Below, one piece after another: positions 58,764-64,000 of a stretch of DNA of 64,000 nt. This DNA is from Streptomyces spongiicola. Lineage in GTDB: Bacteria; Actinomycetota; Actinomycetes; Streptomycetales; Streptomycetaceae. The translations under genes were made by a program, and so were the position numbers. The notes below the pieces were generated by a model that ran no database searches, was not told the origin of the DNA, and worked only from the letters and a program-made list of their open reading frames with translations. The stretch lies in the NCBI RefSeq assembly GCF_003122365.1, contig NZ_CP029254.1:5451001-5515000 (forward strand). Reading direction: 5' to 3'. Position 1 is the stretch's first letter. Each line of letters starts with the position of its first letter.

Positions 58764-59516
58764 ATGAGCAAGCTGCGTGTGGCCGTCCTCGGTGCCGGGG
58801 GCCGCATCGGCTCCGAGGCCGTGCGAGCCGTCGGAGCCGCCGGCGACATGGAGCTCGTCGCGGCACTCGGACGGGGGGACAAGCTGGAGACCCTCGTCGA
58901 GAGCGGTGCCCAGGTGGCGGTCGAGCTGACGACCCCCGCCTCGGTCATGGGGAACCTCGACTTCTGCGTGCGCCACGGCATCCACGCGGTCGTGGGTACC
59001 ACCGGCTGGACCGACGAGCGCCTCACGCATCTGCGTACCTCGCTCGCGGCCTCGCCGGAGACGGGTGTGCTGATCGCGCCCAACTTCTCCATCGGCGCCG
59101 TCCTCACCATGAAGTTCGCCGCCCAGGCCGCCCGCTGGTTCGAGTCGGTCGAGGTCGTGGAACTGCACCACCCGAACAAGGCGGACGCTCCCTCCGGCAC
59201 GGCGACCCGCACGGCCCAGCTGATCGCCGCGGCCCGGGCCGGGGCCGGCTGCGCGCCCCAGCCCGACGCCACCGTCACCGCACTGGACGGGGCGCGCGGA
59301 GCGGACGTCGACGGGGTGCCGGTCCACGCCGTACGGCTGCGCGGCCTGCTCGCCCACCAGGAAGTCCTGCTCGGAGGTGAGGGCGAGACCCTCACCCTGC
59401 GCCACGACTCCCTGCACCACAGCAGCTTCATGCCGGGCATCCTGCTGGGCGTCCGCCGTGTGGTGGACACGCCCGGGCTGACCTTCGGCCTCGAGAACTA
59501 CCTCGACCTCGGCTGA
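58764..59516 (+). CDS. dapB: 4-hydroxy-tetrahydrodipicolinate reductase
   Basis: DapB reduces HTPA to tetrahydrodipicolinate in the lysine/diaminopimelate pathway. The 250-residue protein has the NAD(P)-binding RVAVLGAGGRIGSEAV and the catalytic ELHHPNKADAPSGTA with its His-His/Lys pair. The ATG at 58764 is preceded by AGAGAGCAGAG, a weak purine-rich site. dapA, the enzyme for the step before, is encoded 2.7 kb downstream on the same strand. Confidence 0.97.
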   Translation: MSKLRVAVLGAGGRIGSEAVRAVGAAGDMELVAALGRGDKLETLVESGAQVAVELTTPASVMGNLDFCVRHGIHAVVGTTGWTDERLTHLRTSLAASPETGVLIAPNFSIGAVLTMKFAAQAARWFESVEVVELHHPNKADAPSGTATRTAQLIAAARAGAGCAPQPDATVTALDGARGADVDGVPVHAVRLRGLLAHQEVLLGGEGETLTLRHDSLHHSSFMPGILLGVRRVVDTPGLTFGLENYLDLG

Positions 59517-59525
59517 GGGTCCCCG

Positions 59526-59978
59526 GTGCGCGCCAAGATCTCCTATGCCGTCACCGCCGCCGTCCTGGTCGTGTACCTCGTCCTGGCCGGCGGCCGCGGG
59601 GTACTGCTCATCCAACAGGGCACCCTGCTCACCGTGGCCTTCGGAGCGGCGGTCCTGATCCTCCCGGTGATCGGCCTCTGGTTCCTGTGGCAGAACACCC
59701 GGTTCGTCAGGAAGGCCAACGCCCTGGCGGCGGAGCTCGACGCCGAGGGGGGACTGCCGGTGGACGACCTGGTCCGCACCCCGGGCGGGCGCATCGACCG
59801 CGACTGTGCGGACGCCGTCTTCGCCGAGCGCCGTGCGGAGACCGAGGACTCTCCGGACGACTGGCGCTGCTGGTTCCGGCTCGCCGTCGCCTACCACGAC
59901 GCCCGGGACACGCCGCGGGCCCGCAGGGCGATGCAGCGCGCGATCGCCCTCCATGCGGGAAGGCCGCCCGCGGCCTGA
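59526..59978 (+). CDS. Small membrane protein with cytoplasmic helical tail
   Basis: This 150-residue protein has two N-terminal membrane spans (about 6-24 and 34-55) and a soluble tail in which RCWFRLAVAYHDARDTPRARRAMQRAI resembles a single tetratricopeptide repeat across two segments. It starts 9 bases after dapB (GTG 59526) and is probably co-transcribed with it. No function is recognised. Confidence 0.85.
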   Translation: MRAKISYAVTAAVLVVYLVLAGGRGVLLIQQGTLLTVAFGAAVLILPVIGLWFLWQNTRFVRKANALAAELDAEGGLPVDDLVRTPGGRIDRDCADAVFAERRAETEDSPDDWRCWFRLAVAYHDARDTPRARRAMQRAIALHAGRPPAA

Positions 59979-60148
59979 CGCGCTCTCCCGGCGCGGCGCC
60001 TTCACGTGCCCGGTGCCGGTGCCGGTGACGGCGCTTTCGGCCCGTGGCCGGCCGCTCGGGGCGTGCGCCGGAACGGGCCCGCGGGGCGGGGTGGGGTGGC
60101 TGGGGCGGCGTCCGCGCGGCCGACGTCGTACCCCGTCCGGACGACGGG

Positions 60149-60197
60149 CCCCGCCTCGTGTGCCGGCACACGAGGCGGGCTGGCACACGAGGCGGGG
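60149..60197. terminator. Bidirectional terminator with two alternative right arms
   Basis: CCCCGCCTCGTGTGCC (60149-60164) can pair with GGCACACGAGGCGGG (60165-60179) or with the tandem second copy GGCACACGAGGCGGGG (60182-60197). The second gives a 16-bp stem with a 17-nt loop. Converging genes flank it. Confidence 0.82.
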
Positions 60198-60210
60198 TCG
60201 GAAGACCGCC

Positions 60211-60762
60211 TCAGCGCTGAGCGCCGTACTCCGCGCCCCAGGCCTCGATGGTGTCCGCCGCGCGCTCGAACGCCTCGACGCGCGAGAGGAAGTCCCCGTT
60301 GTGATCGGTGAGCAGGGTGAGCGGCTCGTCACGCTCGCGTACGAGGACCAGCGCCTGCCCCTGGACCGTCCGCGGCAGCCCGAGCCACCGCACCGGCTGC
60401 TGCGCGGTCCGCAGGGCCTTCACCTCCGCCCACGGCAGGGTGGTGGTCGAGAGCAGGGCCACATGCCGCAGCCCGTGCCCGCTCACCCAGGCGCCCATGC
60501 GCAGGATCCGCAGGGCCCCGCAGATGAGCAGTGCGGCGATGCCGAGGCAGCCGGCGGCTCCGGCCAGTGCTCCGGCGAAGGCGATGACCATGGCCGCGAG
60601 CAGCACGAACGAGGCCAGCAGCAGAAGCAGTGCCGCACCTCCGACCCGCCAGGGGCCCGGGCGGTACGGACGCCGCCACAGATCGTGGTCGTCGAACGGC
60701 AGCGCGACGTCGTCGTCCGCAGCGTCAAAGGCACGGTCCGCCGTCAGAAAGGGCAGGGGCAC
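60211..60762 (-). CDS. Small integral membrane protein, possibly PH-like
   Basis: This 183-residue protein has two adjacent membrane spans (about 42-62 and 64-88) flanked by soluble parts. The C-terminal half, with SGHGLRHVALLSTTTLPWAEV and QALVLVRERDEPLTLLTDH, looks like the bacterial PH-like domain found in many two-span actinobacterial membrane proteins. The GTG start is at 60762. It converges on the dapB-side gene at a strong terminator. The function is unknown. Confidence 0.82.
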   Translation of the reverse strand: MPLPFLTADRAFDAADDDVALPFDDHDLWRRPYRPGPWRVGGAALLLLLASFVLLAAMVIAFAGALAGAAGCLGIAALLICGALRILRMGAWVSGHGLRHVALLSTTTLPWAEVKALRTAQQPVRWLGLPRTVQGQALVLVRERDEPLTLLTDHNGDFLSRVEAFERAADTIEAWGAEYGAQR

Positions 60763-60894
60763 GGCTGGTCCTCACTCGTCACCACGTCGGGGGTTGTGAC
60801 CGGTGAGGCTACCTAGGCGACCGTCGACCAGCCACCCCAGGGGGGCCATGGGGGTGCCTCCTCCGTGTCCACCGGCCGGGGGTCGGGCGTGTTG

Positions 60895-61134
60895 TCAGCG
60901 CCCCTCGGACTCCTGCGCCTGACTCGGGGCCTTCGGGGAGACCGGGGCCTCCAGCGCCGGCAGCCCGAAGAGCAGGGACCCCACCAGCCCGGCCGTCACG
61001 GTCAGGCCGATCAGCGTCCGGCCGGCGAGTTCGGATGCGCTGGGCCGCTGCCGGGGCGGGGGAGCGACATTGCTGCGGAAGCGGTCGGCCTCGGCGACGA
61101 ACGCGAACGGGACGGCTTCTCGCCGGCGGAACAT
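60895..61134 (-). CDS. Single-span small membrane protein
   Basis: This 79-residue protein has a hydrophobic segment about 40-60 (LIGLTVTAGLVGSLLFGLPAL) after a basic, Pro-rich cytoplasmic part (FRSNVAPPPRQRPSA). The N-terminal MFRRREAVPFAFVAEADRF pattern is one I recall as conserved between Streptomyces species. It is encoded divergently from thyX. No function is recognised. Confidence 0.75.
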   Translation of the reverse strand: MFRRREAVPFAFVAEADRFRSNVAPPPRQRPSASELAGRTLIGLTVTAGLVGSLLFGLPALEAPVSPKAPSQAQESEGR

Positions 61135-61195
61135 GGTGCGGGCCCCCTCGGGGTGTGAGACGAAACGCGGCTACCGGTACAGACGCGTGTGACCC

Positions 61196-61214
61196 GGATT
61201 CGGTGCCCGAATCC
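61196..61214. promoter_or_regulatory. Inverted repeat upstream of thyX
   Basis: GGATTCGG (61196-61203) and CCGAATCC (61207-61214) form a perfect 8-bp dyad with a 3-nt spacer. It lies in the divergent gap between thyX and the small membrane protein, so it could be an operator or an RNA hairpin. Confidence 0.4.
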
Positions 61215-61324
61215 AGCGAATCGGGAGGGGGAGACCGGGACGGTCCGCCCCGCCGATCGTTGAAGCAGGCGACCGTTGGAGAATGGGCGCCGCCCGAGCG
61301 ACACGACTGGAAGGACCCCCGCCG

Positions 61325-62062
61325 GTGACCCGGAACCCCGAAGACATCAAGCCCAGCCTACGCAGCGATGTCACCGTCGAGCTGGTGAAGCACACCGCCG
61401 GCGACTCCGACGTGCTGTGGGCTGCCCGGGTCTCCACCGCGGGCGAGCAGTCGCTGGACGAACTCGCGAAGGACCCGGAGCGGTCGAAGGGACTGATCAA
61501 CTACCTGATGCGGGACCGCCACGGCAGCCCCTTCGAGCACAACTCGATGACCTTCTTCATCAGCGCCCCGATCTTCGTCTTCCGCGAGTTCATGCGCCAC
61601 CGCGTCGGCTGGTCCTACAACGAGGAGTCCGGCCGGTACCGGGAACTCCAGCCGGTCTTCTACGTCCCGGACGAGTCGCGCAGGCTGGTGCAGGAGGGGC
61701 GTCCCGGCCGGTACGTGTTCGTGGAGGGCACCCGGGCCCAGCAGGAGCTGACCGGACGGGTGATGCAGGACTCCTACCGCCATGCCTACGAGGCCTACCA
61801 GGAGATGCTCGACGCGGGCGTCGCCCGTGAGGTCGCCCGCTCGGTGCTGCCGGTGGGCCTCTACTCGTCGATGTACGCGACCTGCAACGCCCGCTCGCTG
61901 ATGCACTTCCTCGGGCTGCGTACCCAGCACGAGATGGCCAGGGTGCCGTCCTTCCCGCAGCGGGAGATCGAGATGGTCGGCGAGCAGATGGAGGAGCACT
62001 GGGCCGGGCTGATGCCGCTGACCCACGCGGCCTTCAATGCCAACGGCCGGGTGGCCCCGTAG
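61325..62062 (+). CDS. thyX: FAD-dependent thymidylate synthase ThyX
   Basis: ThyX makes dTMP from dUMP using methylene-tetrahydrofolate and FADH2. The ThyX signature is present as MRHRVGWSYNEESGRY (about residues 93-108), matching RHRxxSxNExSxR with a one-residue variation typical of actinobacteria, and the C-terminal ATCNARSLMHFLGLR block binds substrate. The 245-residue length is normal. The GTG at 61325 has GGAAGGA at 9-nt spacing. A strong terminator follows, separating it from dapA. Confidence 0.96.
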   Translation: MTRNPEDIKPSLRSDVTVELVKHTAGDSDVLWAARVSTAGEQSLDELAKDPERSKGLINYLMRDRHGSPFEHNSMTFFISAPIFVFREFMRHRVGWSYNEESGRYRELQPVFYVPDESRRLVQEGRPGRYVFVEGTRAQQELTGRVMQDSYRHAYEAYQEMLDAGVAREVARSVLPVGLYSSMYATCNARSLMHFLGLRTQHEMARVPSFPQREIEMVGEQMEEHWAGLMPLTHAAFNANGRVAP

Positions 62063-62140
62063 GGGACCGATGTACGGTCAGCCTTACTCGGTGTCCGTAT
62101 TGCGGCGTTTCGAGAAGTTCATCTAGGCTGATCAAACGGA

Positions 62141-62178
62141 CCCGGCACTGCCTGAACCCCCGAGCAGGCAGTGCCGGG
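62141..62178 (+). terminator. Strong terminator after thyX
   Basis: CCCGGCACTGCCTG (62141-62154) pairs perfectly with CAGGCAGTGCCGGG (62165-62178), a 14-bp stem with a 10-nt loop, 78 bases after the thyX stop. Confidence 0.85.
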
Positions 62179-62250
62179 CTCCACTGGGCAGGGATACGTC
62201 ACGTCCCCCAAGGGGACCCTCCGCGCAGAGCAGCGAGTAGCGTGTTACCC

Positions 62251-63150
62251 ATGGCTCCGATCTCGACTCCGCAGACCCCCTTCGGGCGGGTCCTCACCGC
62301 CATGGTCACGCCGTTCACGGCGGACGGCGCGCTCGACCTCGACGGCGCGCAGCGGCTCGCCACCCACCTGGTGGACGCAGGCAACGACGGCCTGATCATC
62401 AACGGCACCACCGGTGAGTCCCCCACCACCGGCAACGCGGAGAAGGACCAGCTCGTCCGTGCCGTCCTGGAGGCCGTGGGCGACCGGGCGCACGTGGTCG
62501 CCGGGGTCGGGACCAACGACACCCGCCACAGCATCGAACTGGCACGTGCCGCCGAGCGCGCAGGCGCGCACGGGCTGCTGGCCGTCACCCCGTACTACAA
62601 CAAGCCCCCTCAGGAAGGCCTGTACCGGCACTTCACGGCCATCGCCGACAGCACCGGACTCCCGGTGATGCTGTACGACATCCCGGGCCGCAGCGGCGTC
62701 CCGATCGACACCGAGACGATCGTGAGCCTCGCGGCCCACCCGCGGATCGTCGCGAACAAGGACGCCAAGGGCGACCTCGGCCGTGCGAGCTGGGCCATCG
62801 CCCGCAGCGGACTCGCCTGGTACTCGGGCGACGACATGCTCAACCTCCCGCTGCTGTCCGTGGGCGCCGTCGGTTTCGTCTCCGTGGTCGGCCATGTCGT
62901 CACCCCGGAGCTCCGTGCCCTGGTGGACGCCTACACCGCGGGCGACGTGCAGAAGGCCACCGAGATCCACCAGAAGCTGCTTCCGGTCTTCACCGGCATG
63001 TTCCGCACCCAGGGCGTCATCACCAGCAAGGCCGCCCTCGCCCTTCAGGGCCTGCCCGCGGGCCCGCTCCGGCTCCCGCTGGTCGAGCTCGGTGAGGCCG
63101 AGACCGCCCAGCTGAAGATCGATCTCGCGGCCGGCGGGGTACAGCTGTAA
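62251..63150 (+). CDS. dapA: 4-hydroxy-tetrahydrodipicolinate synthase
   Basis: DapA condenses pyruvate with aspartate semialdehyde, the first committed step to lysine and diaminopimelate. The 299-residue TIM-barrel enzyme shows GTTGESPTT, VTPYYNKPPQEGL (Tyr of the proton relay), YDIPGRSG, and the Schiff-base Lys in IVANKDAKGDL. The ATG at 62251 (MAPISTPQTPFGRV) is preceded by GAGTAGCGTG. RNase J follows 125 bases later, as in many actinobacteria. Confidence 0.96.
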   Translation: MAPISTPQTPFGRVLTAMVTPFTADGALDLDGAQRLATHLVDAGNDGLIINGTTGESPTTGNAEKDQLVRAVLEAVGDRAHVVAGVGTNDTRHSIELARAAERAGAHGLLAVTPYYNKPPQEGLYRHFTAIADSTGLPVMLYDIPGRSGVPIDTETIVSLAAHPRIVANKDAKGDLGRASWAIARSGLAWYSGDDMLNLPLLSVGAVGFVSVVGHVVTPELRALVDAYTAGDVQKATEIHQKLLPVFTGMFRTQGVITSKAALALQGLPAGPLRLPLVELGEAETAQLKIDLAAGGVQL

Positions 63151-63228
63151 CCACAGACTTCACAACTGAATACGTTCAACCGAATAAGAACGACCGGACG
63201 ACAACAGCAAGTGCACGAATGTCATGCG

Positions 63229-63255
63229 CGCCACGTGCCCAAGCGGTACGTGGCG
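63229..63255 (+). promoter_or_regulatory. Hairpin in the RNase J leader
   Basis: CGCCACGT (63229-63236) pairs with ACGTGGCG (63248-63255) around 11 nt, ending 9 bases before the RNase J ribosome site GAGGAGA. It may be a leader structure controlling translation or stability, or the end of dapA transcription. Confidence 0.4.
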
Positions 63256-63275
63256 TGTGTAGCGAGGAGAGTCTT

Positions 63276-64000
63276 TTGAGTCATCCGCATCCCGAACTCG
63301 GCGCTCCGCCGAAGCTTTCCAAGGGTGGCCTGCGCGTCACACCGCTCGGCGGTCTCGGCGAGATCGGCCGCAACATGACCGTCTTCGAGTACGAGGGCCG
63401 GCTCCTGGTCGTCGACTGCGGCGTTCTCTTCCCCGAGGAGGAGCAGCCCGGTGTCGACCTGATCCTGCCGGACTTCACCACCCTGGTGGACCGGCTCGAC
63501 GACGTCGAGGCGATCGTGCTCACGCACGGGCACGAGGACCACATCGGGGGGGTGCCCTACCTCCTCCGCCTCAAGCCGGACATCCCGCTGATCGGCTCCA
63601 AGCTGACCCTCGCCCTCATCGAGGCCAAGCTCCAGGAGCACCGCATCCGTCCCTACACCCTGGAGGTCGCGGAGGGGCGGCGCGAGGACTTCGGCCCCTT
63701 CGACTGCGAGTTCGTCGCGGTCAACCACTCCATCCCGGACGCGCTCGCGGTCGCCATCCGCACCCCGGCCGGGCTGGTCGTGCACACGGGCGACTTCAAG
63801 ATGGACCAGCTCCCGATGGACGGCCGTCTGACGGACCTGCACGCGTTCGCACGTCTGAGCGAGGAGGGTATCGACCTCCTGCTGTCCGACTCCACGAACG
63901 CCGAGGTACCCGGCTTCGTACCCGCCGAGCGGGACATCTCGAACGTGCTGCGCGGGGTCTTCGCGAACGCCCGCAAGCGCATCATCGTCGCCAGCTTCGC
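63276..64000 (+). CDS. rnj: Ribonuclease J (5' part)
   Basis: RNase J is the metallo-beta-lactamase/beta-CASP exo- and endoribonuclease. About 241 codons are present before the window ends. The metal motif THGHEDHIGG (HxHxDH) is intact, preceded by PLGGLGEIGRNMTVFEY and LVVDCGVLFPEEEQPGVD, followed by VNHSIPDALAVAI and VVHTGDFKMDQ (the next metal ligands). It starts with TTG at 63276 (MSHPHPELGAPPKLSK), with GAGGAGA about 5 nt upstream. The frame runs off the right edge. Confidence 0.96.
   Translation, partial: MSHPHPELGAPPKLSKGGLRVTPLGGLGEIGRNMTVFEYEGRLLVVDCGVLFPEEEQPGVDLILPDFTTLVDRLDDVEAIVLTHGHEDHIGGVPYLLRLKPDIPLIGSKLTLALIEAKLQEHRIRPYTLEVAEGRREDFGPFDCEFVAVNHSIPDALAVAIRTPAGLVVHTGDFKMDQLPMDGRLTDLHAFARLSEEGIDLLLSDSTNAEVPGFVPAERDISNVLRGVFANARKRIIVASF

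Overview
The window is about 64 kb of very G+C-rich chromosomal DNA from an actinomycete, almost certainly Streptomyces. The signs are frequent GTG and TTG starts, strong G/C bias at third codon positions, a short NusA, the rimP-nusA-ylxR-infB-DUF503-rbfA-truB order, and a type VII secretion (ESX) locus lying beside rpsO-pnp. The order matches the S. coelicolor SCO569x-SCO574x region as I remember it; no search was run.

Layout. 1-4528: 3' part of the site-2 protease rseP, ispG (isoprenoid MEP pathway) and two GNAT acetyltransferases. 4711-8761: proS, converging on a minus-strand trio of a degenerate aminoglycoside-phosphotransferase-like protein, a DUF4439 ferritin-like protein and a lipoprotein broken by a frameshift. 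8950-16137: the translation/transcription operon rimP, nusA, ylxR, infB (one-base frameshift in the assembled sequence), DUF503, rbfA, truB. 16372-21487: a 1368-residue trypsin-like/STAND-type NTPase that seems to have lost its protease triad and carries a long glycine-repeat insert, then ribF. 21633-23161: a complete IS4-type element with terminal inverted repeats and a 10-bp target duplication. 23629-29955: an oligopeptide ABC transporter operon (oppF, oppD, oppC, oppB and a binding protein) on the minus strand.

30163-54265 is the type VII secretion locus. Core parts are eccE, eccB, eccC, eccD and a mycosin protease. Two WXG100 (Esx) proteins are present, plus an EspI-like ParA/MinD-type ATPase, a DUF397 protein and an unrecognised protein overlapping eccE. 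Two accessory operons are embedded. On the plus strand (39870-43407) are a helical protein, a WXG/Pro-Gly-rich protein and a second mycosin. On the minus strand (47813-44405) are a small helical protein, a 762-residue WXG-containing DUF6571-like protein and a lipoprotein, tightly packed and resembling a chaperone/effector/immunity cassette.

54529-64000 returns to core genes: rpsO, pnp, an M16 metallopeptidase, dapB, three small membrane proteins, thyX, dapA and the 5' part of RNase J. dapA and dapB are consecutive steps of lysine/diaminopimelate synthesis. pnp and RNase J are RNA-decay enzymes.

The most unusual points are the T7SS effector-like cassette, the second mycosin in a lower-GC stretch, two apparently catalytically dead enzymes conserved beside essential genes (pseudokinase and pseudoprotease), frameshifts in infB and the lipoprotein, and many in-frame microsatellite expansions, especially in the opp operon. 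No rRNA, tRNA or CRISPR array was seen.
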